Below are positions 16,112 through 24,005 of a DNA stretch of 64,000 bases, piece after piece. The first letter of the stretch is position 1, and each line of letters starts with the position of its first letter. The translations under genes and the position numbers were made by a program. The DNA is from Verrucomicrobiota bacterium. Its GTDB lineage: Bacteria; Verrucomicrobiota; Verrucomicrobiia; Chthoniobacterales; Terrimicrobiaceae. The DNA is taken from positions 1 to 64,000 of the forward strand of contig JAFKMU010000036.1 of NCBI GenBank assembly GCA_017305195.1, in the 5' to 3' direction. The notes beneath the pieces are model-generated. The model ran no database searches, was not told the origin of the DNA, and saw only the letters and a program-made list of their open reading frames with translations.

Positions 16112-16654
16112 ATGTCGCTTTTCCTGCTCAAGGAACTTCCCCGGTATGAATGCCTGCAGGAAGCTGCTGCGGACATTCCCGGTGCAGATGCCTCCATTTG
16201 CGAGGTCTATATGAACTTGCTTCACACCGGTGAGGTGATCGCTCGCGCGGAGGCGGTATTCCTCTCTCGCTTCGGGCTGAACCAGGCCCGCATGGTGTTG
16301 CTTTTTATCCTCGATGCCTCGCCGACGGGGAGCATGAGGTCGTCGGAGATCGCGGAGAAATCGAGTGTGAGCCGGGCGACGATCACCGGCATCCTCGATA
16401 CGCTGGAAAAGGCGGGGCTGGTGGCGCGAGCCTCGGACCCGAACGACCGGCGGGCGTCCAATGTGAAAATCACCCCTGCGGGCGAAAAGCTGCTCGCCAA
16501 GGTAAGACCGGAGTTCATGCGCTGGTCGACCGAGACCGTCGGAACCTTGTCCTCCCCGGAACGCAAACAACTCGTCGCATTGCTTCGCAAGACCCGGCAA
16601 TCGTTCGAGGAACCATCTAGAGGGTCGGCATCAAGGAATGGCTGCCATGATTAA
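16112..16654 (+). CDS. MarR-family transcriptional regulator
   Basis: A 180-residue winged-helix regulator. The recognition helix region reads SSEIAEKSSVSRATITGILDTLEKAGLVAR followed by the wing DPNDRRASNVKITPAGEKLL, which is the classic MarR pattern (residues about 75-130). It is the first gene of an operon with an RND adaptor and pump; its 3' end overlaps the adaptor start by 17 bases. It most likely represses the efflux operon and is relieved by a pump substrate. Ligand unknown. Confidence 0.9.
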   Translation: MSLFLLKELPRYECLQEAAADIPGADASICEVYMNLLHTGEVIARAEAVFLSRFGLNQARMVLLFILDASPTGSMRSSEIAEKSSVSRATITGILDTLEKAGLVARASDPNDRRASNVKITPAGEKLLAKVRPEFMRWSTETVGTLSSPERKQLVALLRKTRQSFEEPSRGSASRNGCHD

Positions 16655-17783
16655 AAAGATTATCGCGATAGTGCTCGCCGTTGCAGCGGCAGCCGGAGTC
16701 TGGCTCTTGCTGGGCGGCGTCAAGACCCTGCAAATCAAGGGGATGATGGCGAAGTTTGCCGATATGAAAATGCCGCCTGAGGCGGTGACGGCAATCGATG
16801 CGCCTGAGGAGGAATGGACTCCCGCTATTCGGGCAATCGGATCGGCTTCCGCCGTGCAGGGCGTCGTGGTGAGCACGGACCAGCCGGGCATCGTGGAGAA
16901 AATCGCCTTTGAGTCCGGCCAGAATGTGAAGCAGGGCGACCTGCTTGTGCAGCTCGATGTGAGCCAGGAACAGGCGCAGCTGCGGTCGGCGCAGGCCCAG
17001 TTGAAGCTCGCCGAGACGAGCCTCCAGCGGCAGAAAAACCTGCTGCAAAATCGCGTGAGCTCGCAGGCCGACTTCGATGCGGCGCAGGCCCAGTACGACC
17101 AGGCCGAGGCGCGGGTGCAGGAGGTTTCTTCGCTCATCAACAAAAAGACGATCCGCGCACCGTTCACGGGTGTCCTAGGTATCCGCATGGTGAATCTCGG
17201 CCAGTATCTCCAGAGCGGCGCGGAGGTGGCTCCGCTTCAGTCGCTCGATCCGATCTACGTGAATTTTTACCTTCCGCAGCAGTCGATCGGCGCGATCAAG
17301 GCCGGGCAGGATGTCGTCGTTCAGGCCGACGGGCTGGCGGACAGGGTGTTCCGGGGCAAGATCAACGCGGTCAACTCTGTCGTCGATGAAGCCACGAGAA
17401 ACATCCTCGTGCAGGCGACGCTGGCAAATCCGGAGGGGCTGCTCCGGCCGGGCATGTTCGTGGGCGCCGAGGTGCCCCTGCCCGACAAGGAGAAGCGCGT
17501 GCTGATTCCCGCGACGGCGGTGCAGTTTGCCCCGTACGGCGACACGGTCTACATCGTCGAAAAGATGACGGACAAGAAAGGCGAGTCCTACACGGGCGTA
17601 CGCCAGCAGGTGGTGAAGGTGGGCGAGTCCAAGGGCGACCTGGTGTCCATCCTCAGCGGCGTAAAGCCGGGCGAGCAGGTGGTGACCTCCGGCGTTTTCA
17701 AGCTCCGCCAGGGCTCCGCCGTCCAGATCAACAACGCGATCCAGCCTGCCAGCAGCCAGAAGCCAAAACCCGAGGATTCCTGA
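16638..17783 (+). CDS. RND efflux periplasmic adaptor (membrane fusion protein)
   Basis: Connects the inner-membrane RND pump to an outer-membrane channel. The 381-residue protein has an N-terminal membrane anchor (residues 5-25), a lipoyl-like half motif GIVEKIAFESGQNVKQGDLL, a long alpha hairpin rich in Gln/Ala (about 110-170), the second lipoyl half IRAPFTGVLGIRMVNLGQYL, and beta-barrel and proximal domains. No lipobox is evident. The outer-membrane channel gene is absent from this operon, so it must be supplied elsewhere. Confidence 0.9.
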   Translation: MAAMIKKIIAIVLAVAAAAGVWLLLGGVKTLQIKGMMAKFADMKMPPEAVTAIDAPEEEWTPAIRAIGSASAVQGVVVSTDQPGIVEKIAFESGQNVKQGDLLVQLDVSQEQAQLRSAQAQLKLAETSLQRQKNLLQNRVSSQADFDAAQAQYDQAEARVQEVSSLINKKTIRAPFTGVLGIRMVNLGQYLQSGAEVAPLQSLDPIYVNFYLPQQSIGAIKAGQDVVVQADGLADRVFRGKINAVNSVVDEATRNILVQATLANPEGLLRPGMFVGAEVPLPDKEKRVLIPATAVQFAPYGDTVYIVEKMTDKKGESYTGVRQQVVKVGESKGDLVSILSGVKPGEQVVTSGVFKLRQGSAVQINNAIQPASSQKPKPEDS

Positions 17784-17814
17784 TCCGGCGGGTCATCCCA
17801 ACAGCCAACAGGCT

Positions 17815-20800
17815 ATGAAATTCACGGATATCTTTATCAAACGCCCGATCCTCGCGATCGTGGTGAACCTTTTGATCCTGATCGCGGGTCTGGTCTCGAT
17901 CAAGACGCTGAGCGTGCGTCAATACCCGCGCAGCGACATCGCCGTCGTCACGGTGACCACCGCTTTCATCGGCGCCAACGCCGATCTCGTACGCGGCTAC
18001 ATCACGACGCCGCTGGAGCGGGTGATCGCGAGCGCGGATGGCATCGACTACATGGAAAGCTCCAGCGCGCAGGGGGTGAGTACCATCACCGTACACCTGA
18101 AGCTGAACTACGATACCAACGCCGCCCTCACCCAGATCCAGGCCAAGGTGGCCCAGGTGCGCAACGACCTGCCTCCGGAAGCCGAGGCTCCGGTGATCGA
18201 GGTCGAGTCCAAGGACTCGGAGTTTGCCGCAGTCTACCTGAGCTTTTACTCCAAGGATCTCGACCAGAACCAGATCACCGACTACCTCACGCGCGTCGTC
18301 CAGCCGAAGCTCTCGGCCATCCCCGGCGTGCAAAAGGCGGATATCCTCGGCGCACGCACCTTTGCCATGCGCATCTGGCTGAAGCCCGACAAGCTCGCCG
18401 CGCTGAACATCACCGGCACCCAGGTGCAGCAGGCCCTCCAGGCCAATAACTACCTCTCGGCCGTCGGCAAGACCAAGGGGAGCATGATCGCGGTGAACCT
18501 GGTCGCGAATACCGACCTGCGTTCGGAGGAGGAGTTTCGCCGCCTCGTCATCGCGGAAAAGAACGGCTCCATCGTACGGCTCGGGGATGTGGCCGATGTG
18601 TCTCTCGGCGCGGAATCCTACGAGGAGGACGTGCGCTTCTCCGGCCAGAAGGCGACCTTCATGGGTGTATGGCCTCTGCCGCAGGCCAATACGCTCGACG
18701 TGGTGCGCCTCGTGCGCGAGGCCCTGCCCGACATCCAGTCCCGCCTGCCCGCCGGCATGCATGCCGACGTGGCCTACGACTCGACGATCTACATCGACAG
18801 CGCCATTCATGACGTGATCAAGACGCTCATCGAGACCCTCCTCATCGTGATCGCGGTGATCTTCCTCTTCATGGGCTCGGTCCGCTCGGTGGTCATCCCG
18901 GTCATCGCCATCCCGATTTCGCTGATCGGCGCGGTGTTCCTGATGATGCTGGCGGGCTTTACCATCAACCTGCTCACCCTGCTGGCCATCGTGCTGGCGG
19001 TGGGTATCGTGGTCGACGACGCCATCGTCGTGGTGGAAAACGTCGAGCGCCGTCTCCAGGAGGGCGAGACGCCGTTCCAGGCGGCGATCAACGGCGCACG
19101 GGAGCTCATCGGCCCGGTCATCGCCATGACCATCACGCTGGCGGCAGTCTATACGCCGATCGGCATCCAGGGCGGCCTGACGGGCGCGCTCTTCCGGGAG
19201 TTTGCCTTCACGCTCGCCGGAGCGGTCATTGTCTCGGGTATCGTGGCCCTGACCCTTTCTCCGATGATGTCGTCGCGCATGTTGCGCGAGGGCGATGCGG
19301 AGCGCGGGTACGCCGGGTGGGTGAACCGCCGGTTTGAGGCGATTCGCAAATGGTACTCGGGAGTGCTGGCAAAGACCATGGGCTATCGCGCTGCTCATCG
19401 TCCCGCTGGCCATGTTCTCGACCAATGAACTGGCGCCCAATGAAGACCAGGGATTCATCTTCGGCATCATCAATGCGCCGGCCAACGCCACGCTCGATCA
19501 GGTGACGCTCTTTTCCGACGAGATCAACAAGGCTTTCATGTCTGCGCCGGAAGTTTCCAACACCTTCCAGATCAATCTGCCGACAGGCGGCTTCGGCGGC
19601 CTCGTGACCAAGCCGTGGGATGAACGGGATCGCTCCACCGAGCAGATCGCCGCGGAATTGTTCCCCAAGACCGGCGCGATTGCCGGCTTGCAGGTCATTC
19701 CCGTGACTCCCCCGCCGCTGCCGGGCGGCAGCAACTTCCCGATCGAGATCGTCATTGCCTCGACGGCGGAGCCGAAAGAGCTGCTCGATATCGCGAACAA
19801 GCTGGTGGCCAAGGCCTTCGAGAGCGGGCTCTTCATGTTTGCCGATACGGATTTGAAGTACGACCAGCCGCAGACCGAGATCGTCTTCGATCGCGACAAG
19901 GTGGCGGCGCTCGGGCTGAATCTCCAGCAGGTCGGTGCTGACTTGTCCGCCCTCATCGGCGGCAACTACGTCAACCGCTTCCAGGTCCAGGGGCGCAGCT
20001 ACAAGGTCATCCCGCAAATCAAACGAACGGAGCGGCTTTCCGCCGACCAGCTCAAGGAGATCTATGTGAGCGGTCCGGGAGGAAAGCTCGTCCAGCTCTC
20101 AACCTTCGCCACGCTGAAGAACTCCGTCGAGCCTCGCGAACTCAAGCGCTTTCAGCAGCTCAACTCGGCCACCGTCCATGGCGCACTGCCGCCGGGCGTC
20201 TCAAAGGACCAGGCCCTCCGCGTGCTCGAGGACGAGGCCGCCAAGCTGCTCCCGGCCGGGTTTGTCATCGACTACGCCGGCGAGTCGCGCCAGCTCCGCA
20301 AGGAAGGCAATACTCTCGTCACCACCATGGTGCTCTCGTTCGTCCTGATCTTCCTAGTGCTGGCGGCGCAGTTTGAGAGCTTCCGGGATCCGTTCATCAT
20401 TCTGTTCGGATCGGTGCCGCTCGCGCTGTCGGGGGCGCTGGTTTTCTCCTTCCTGGGATTTACCTCGCTCAACATCTACAGCCAGGTGGGCCTGATCACG
20501 CTGGTGGGTCTCGTCGCGAAAAACGGCATTCTCATCGTGGAGTTTGCCAACCATCTGCAGCAAAGCGGATTAACTCGCGTCGAAGCGGCGATGCAGGCCT
20601 CGGTGACGCGGCTGCGCGCCATCCTGATGACCACGGCGGCAACGGTAGTAGGCCATACGCCGCTGGTTTTCGCCAGCGGACCGGGTGCAGCCGCGCGTAA
20701 TAGCATCGGTATCGTGCTAGTGACGGGCATGCTCATAGGGACGGCTTTCACCCTGTTTGTCGTACCGGTGATCTACAGCCTTGTCGCCACCGACCGCAGC

Positions 20801-20860
20801 AAGGGCCGCAAGGGTCACGAACATCAGGCTCCGACGGTCAAGGAAGCCCTCGCTGTCTAG
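17815..20860 (+). pseudogene. RND multidrug efflux permease, frameshifted in TM8
   Basis: Two overlapping reading frames together encode one HAE1-type RND pump (AcrB/MexB class, about 1015 residues). The first frame (17815 to 19428) covers TM1-TM7 and the first porter domain and carries the TM4 proton-relay motif GIVVDDAIVVVENVERR. The second (open from about 19334 to 20860) resumes at the end of TM8 with ELAPNEDQGFI and runs to TM12. The shift occurs near 19380. In the joined product TM8 looks several residues shorter than usual for the family, which suggests a small out-of-frame deletion rather than one miscalled base. No slippery sequence is apparent at the junction. Either the pump is dead, or the assembly has an error here. 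Confidence 0.8.
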
Positions 20861-20883
20861 CTCGGATTCCCTAATCATCCCAC

Positions 20884-20924
20884 ACGCCCGCCGGGTCGAG
20901 TCGACCCAGGCGGGCGTTTTTTTT
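20884..20924 (+). terminator. Strong intrinsic terminator after the RND operon
   Basis: ACGCCCGCC-GGGTC-GAGTC-GACCC-A-GGCGGGCGT forms a long near-perfect stem directly followed by eight T residues (20917-20924). It separates the marR-RND operon from the exopolysaccharide locus. Confidence 0.9.
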
Positions 20925-20943
20925 GAAAACTTTTTCTTGGCAG

Positions 20944-20959
20944 TGGCACATCTGCTGCT
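20944..20959 (+). promoter_or_regulatory. Candidate sigma-54 (-24/-12) promoter of the polysaccharide locus
   Basis: TGGCAC-ATCTG-CTGCT matches the sigma-54 consensus TGGCAC-N5-TTGCW with one mismatch; the GG (20945-20946) and GC (20957-20958) are exactly 12 bases apart. It lies just after the terminator and about 160 bases before the Ala-rich repeat gene. The rest of the 20925-21121 stretch, including a TGTAA...TGTAA direct repeat near 21040-21057, shows no gene. Confidence 0.45.
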
Positions 20960-21121
20960 ACTCCTTTCGCAGATTTCTGGTTGGCGCAACGTTGTTGGGA
21001 CTTTTTAAAACAGCGGAGCGCAGGCAGGGAACAAAGGGACTGTAACCAAATTGTAAAAATCGGCTTCTTGTTGCGGCGAAAGCAGCAGCTAGAGGTTTGA
21101 GCGGACGAGACAATACAAGGA

Positions 21122-21790
21122 ATGAAAAAGGGCACATTGATCAAGGTTTTGGCGGCGAGTGTGATTTTGACGCTCGCCAATGCAACGGTAATCCAGGCGC
21201 AGACGCAGAGTCCGGCAGTGACTGCCGCTCTTGCTCAGGCGAAGGCCAATCCCGCGAAGGCAGCGGCGATCGCTGCCGCGGCGGCGAAGGCGAGTCCAGC
21301 ACAGGCAGCGGCGATCGCCGCCGCCATGGCTGCCGCATTTCCCGCGGCTGCCGCCTCCATCGCATCGAGCGTGGCATTGGCTGTTCCGTCTGCGGCGGCG
21401 TCCGTCGCCGGGGCTGTGGCATCGGCGGTGCCTTCAGCTGCGACGGCCGTGGCTAGCGCGGTGGCGACGGCTGTTCCGTCTGCGGCGGCTGGTGTGGCCG
21501 GAGCAGTGGCTGCAGCTGTACCCGCAGCGGCTTCGGCTGTGCAGTCTGCCGTCGTGGCCGCCGTTCCGTCTGCCGCCAGCGCAATCGCCTCGGCCATCGC
21601 GGGCGCCCTTAGCGGCACCAGCGGAGGAGGCCAGGGAGGCGTGCCAGGGACAGGCTCCACCACGTCCAATCCGTCCAACTTCAGTTCCAACTCTTCGCCG
21701 ACACCGACTCCGCAGCCGTCGGCAAGTCCAACCCCAACTCCGGTACCGACGCCTACCCCCACGCCGACGCCTGCTTCGCCCTCTTTCTAG
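21122..21790 (+). CDS. Secreted Ala/Pro 15-residue-repeat protein with Pro-Thr-rich tail
   Basis: A 222-residue exported protein not recognised as any known family. It has a signal peptide (about residues 1-26, ending VIQA), then eight contiguous 15-residue repeats (residues 42-161) with consensus AxPSAAAxVAxAVAx, then a Gly/Ser linker (162-190) and a Pro-Thr-Ser tail (191-222). Proline at position 3 of each repeat breaks otherwise strongly helical Ala-rich segments, so a chain of short helices is likely. There are no Cys, Trp or catalytic-looking residues. It is the first gene after the candidate sigma-54 promoter and precedes the polysaccharide export genes, so a structural or matrix role outside the inner membrane is inferred. 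Confidence 0.75.
   Translation: MKKGTLIKVLAASVILTLANATVIQAQTQSPAVTAALAQAKANPAKAAAIAAAAAKASPAQAAAIAAAMAAAFPAAAASIASSVALAVPSAAASVAGAVASAVPSAATAVASAVATAVPSAAAGVAGAVAAAVPAAASAVQSAVVAAVPSAASAIASAIAGALSGTSGGGQGGVPGTGSTTSNPSNFSSNSSPTPTPQPSASPTPTPVPTPTPTPTPASPSF
21245..21604 (+). repeat. Eight tandem 45-bp coding repeats
   Basis: Each 45-base unit encodes one 15-residue repeat of the Ala/Pro protein, at residues 42-56, 57-71, 72-86, 87-101, 102-116, 117-131, 132-146 and 147-161. The first two units (ANPAK.., ASPAQ..) are Lys/Gln-bearing and diverged; the later five begin AVP. A partial ninth unit may precede them. The high in-phase regularity implies duplication growth and possible copy-number variation between strains. 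Confidence 0.85.
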
Positions 21791-21820
21791 GGCGCACATG
21801 TTGAACCGAGGGAAGAAGCG

Positions 21821-23302
21821 ATGAACCAAATCACTGGTACTGATGGCTCCAGCCACGACTCGACTCCGGCTTCTGCGGATCAGTCAATCGACAGCAGGGC
21901 GGACTTGCGTGGCCGCATATTGAAAAACGGAAGCGCCATGGGATTGATGGCGACCGTGGTCGGCATGGTGGGCCTTTCCATGGCTCAAACGATCAATCCC
22001 ACCCAGCCCGGGGCAAATGCGGATCCGATCCCGAGTGCGCAGACGCGGGATATGTTTCGCCCCTTGATGCCGGCCTCATCCGGGCAGAATCTTGGTAGCG
22101 AGGCGGCAGCCGACGCGGTGGCGCCTTTGCAGCCGACGCCGGAAGCCATTCCGGACACGGAAAACGGAGTCGGAGCAAATGTCGACGCCTCCGCTCCCCC
22201 TGTTGAGATCGATGGCAAAGCTGTCGCCGAGGCGCAAAGGCGTCTCTGGCGCATCCGCCCCAAGGGCGGAGCGGCGATGGTCTATGACGACAACATCTTC
22301 ATCAGCAATACGAATCGTGTGGCCGATGTCATCTGGAGCGTCACGGCCGGGCTTGCCTTTGAGATCGGGGACTATCGCAACCTGAAGGAGAACTTCCTCA
22401 TCGCCGAGTGGTATGGCACCGGATACTTTTACACCCAGAATCCGCAGCAGAACGCCTTCAACCAGGCCGCCGCGCTTCTCGGCCAGTACCGCTGGAACAA
22501 GCTCACCGGCCAGATCGAGAGCCGTTACCAGTATCTGACTGGTCCGGATCGTGAGGTGGGAGCGTTCACGGACCGCCAGTTGTTCGTAAATGCGATCCGC
22601 TTCAACTACGACTACAGCGACAAGACGACGTTCGACGCCGAGTTCCTGCAGAATACGCAGATCTTCAAATCGTACCTCAACCAGTACGACTATCGATTGA
22701 AGCTCGGCGGCGACTACCGCATCCTGCCCAAGGTAAAGATCGGTGGTGAGGGAGTCGCAGGCATTCTCGACGTAGCCGACAGCCCGCTGCAATATTACCA
22801 GCAGATCCGCGGGCGTCTTCGCTATGATGCGACCGGCAAGCTGGCTTTCAAGAGCAGCGCGGGTATTGAGTTCCGGCAGTTCCAGGGGGAATCCGACGAG
22901 TTCAGGATCGAGCCCGTATTTTCGCTGGGGCTGGAGTATACTCCGTTTGACGGCACGTTGATCAGCCTGACCGGTTATCGCGATGTGATCGGCTCCAATT
23001 CTCTCGTGGGACAGAACTATGTCGCCACCGGATTCCAGATCTCGATCCAGCAGCGTGTGTTGCAGAAGTTCTTTGTCGGTGTCGCTTTCGGATACGAAAA
23101 CGACACGTACTTCGCCACCGAATCGGACATCGACTCCAGCCGCGTGGATAACTACATCTTCGCCCGCCCTTCGATCAGCTACAACCTGGCAGACTGGGCC
23201 AAGACGGGAATTTTTTACGAGTATCGCAACAACGACTCGAACGAAAGCAGCAGCAGCTTCTACGACAACCGCGTCGGAGTGGAGCTGAATCTGACTTTCT
23301 AG
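21821..23302 (+). CDS. Outer-membrane beta-barrel protein of the polysaccharide locus
   Basis: A 493-residue protein with an unusually long N-terminus (about 35 polar residues) before a hydrophobic export segment (MGLMATVVGMVGLSMA, about 47-62). A proline/alanine-rich periplasmic linker follows to about residue 130, then a C-terminal barrel of alternating strands rich in Tyr/Phe (for example NFLIAEWYGTGYFYTQ) ending in Phe, the usual outer-membrane insertion signal. Such barrels often accompany exopolysaccharide export genes. Its start lies 31 bases after the repeat protein. Possible roles are export porin or polysaccharide anchoring; neither is proven. Confidence 0.7.
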   Translation: MNQITGTDGSSHDSTPASADQSIDSRADLRGRILKNGSAMGLMATVVGMVGLSMAQTINPTQPGANADPIPSAQTRDMFRPLMPASSGQNLGSEAAADAVAPLQPTPEAIPDTENGVGANVDASAPPVEIDGKAVAEAQRRLWRIRPKGGAAMVYDDNIFISNTNRVADVIWSVTAGLAFEIGDYRNLKENFLIAEWYGTGYFYTQNPQQNAFNQAAALLGQYRWNKLTGQIESRYQYLTGPDREVGAFTDRQLFVNAIRFNYDYSDKTTFDAEFLQNTQIFKSYLNQYDYRLKLGGDYRILPKVKIGGEGVAGILDVADSPLQYYQQIRGRLRYDATGKLAFKSSAGIEFRQFQGESDEFRIEPVFSLGLEYTPFDGTLISLTGYRDVIGSNSLVGQNYVATGFQISIQQRVLQKFFVGVAFGYENDTYFATESDIDSSRVDNYIFARPSISYNLADWAKTGIFYEYRNNDSNESSSSFYDNRVGVELNLTF

Positions 23303-23349
23303 AGCCGTCGGTGCGGCTGGTTGTAACAACAGGGTAGTAACGACGTTTT

Positions 23350-23940
23350 ATGAAGAGTCTTACCGGTGTGTTGATGGCGGCGGGCCTGTTGATGGGCGTA
23401 TTGACGCAGGCATTCGCGCAATCCGCAGCGGAGCCGTCCGACTACAAGCTCACAGCCAATGATCTGCTCGACTTCCGGGTGTTTCAGGAGCCCGAGCTCG
23501 ATGCGGTGATCCGGCTGTCCGGCGATGGGACAGCGTCGTTTCCGCTGGTGGGTAACGTATCGATCGGCGGCAAGACGATCGGCGAAGCCGTGGAAATCCT
23601 GCGGACGCGTTACAAGGACGGCTATCTCGTCAGCCCTCAAGTCAGCCTGACGGTGCGGACATATTCCAAACAGCGCTTTACCGTGCTCGGGCAGGTGCAA
23701 AAGCCGGGAGCCTATGAAATGCAGGGGACCGAGGCGGTCAGCCTGCTCCAGGCGATCGGCCTGGCTGGCGGCTACACCCGCATCGCCGACCCGGCAAACA
23801 TCACGGTGAAGCGCCGGGAAAGCGATGGCAAGGAGCGGGTGATACGATTCAATGCAAAGCGCATGGCAAAGGGGGGTGACGACGCCTCCTTCATGCTAAA
23901 GGCCGGTGACGTTGTGACTGTGGGAGAGTCGTTATTCTAG
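23350..23940 (+). CDS. Polysaccharide export protein (Wza-like, short)
   Basis: A periplasmic or outer-membrane export component of 196 residues. A signal peptide (residues 1-23, ending AFA) is followed by the polysaccharide export sequence domain (YKLTANDLLDFRVFQEPELDAVIRLSGDGTASFPLVGNV) and one SLBB-type domain (FTVLGQVQKPGAYEM). It lacks the C-terminal amphipathic outer-membrane helix of full Wza, as is usual for short export proteins that work with a separate barrel, here the gene just upstream. No lipobox is seen. Confidence 0.88.
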   Translation: MKSLTGVLMAAGLLMGVLTQAFAQSAAEPSDYKLTANDLLDFRVFQEPELDAVIRLSGDGTASFPLVGNVSIGGKTIGEAVEILRTRYKDGYLVSPQVSLTVRTYSKQRFTVLGQVQKPGAYEMQGTEAVSLLQAIGLAGGYTRIADPANITVKRRESDGKERVIRFNAKRMAKGGDDASFMLKAGDVVTVGESLF

Positions 23941-24005
23941 CCACATGCCCCGGTCGAAAGTCCTTTCATGCAGGAACGGTAATCGCCCCTGGAGCTTTAT
24001 GATGT

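Noticed and set aside
19370..19400. Programmed ribosomal frameshift in the RND pump
   Set aside because: No slippery heptamer or downstream structure was evident, and the joined TM8 looks shortened, so mutation or sequence error is more likely.
17728..19491. 587-codon minus-strand frame opposite the RND pump, His/Asp/Arg-rich
   Set aside because: Low-complexity antisense shadow of a clear RND gene.
21245..21604. Regular 45-bp repeats considered as CRISPR or intergenic satellite
   Set aside because: Repeats are contiguous without spacers, stay in frame with a signal-peptide gene, and vary mainly at codon level, so they are coding repeats.
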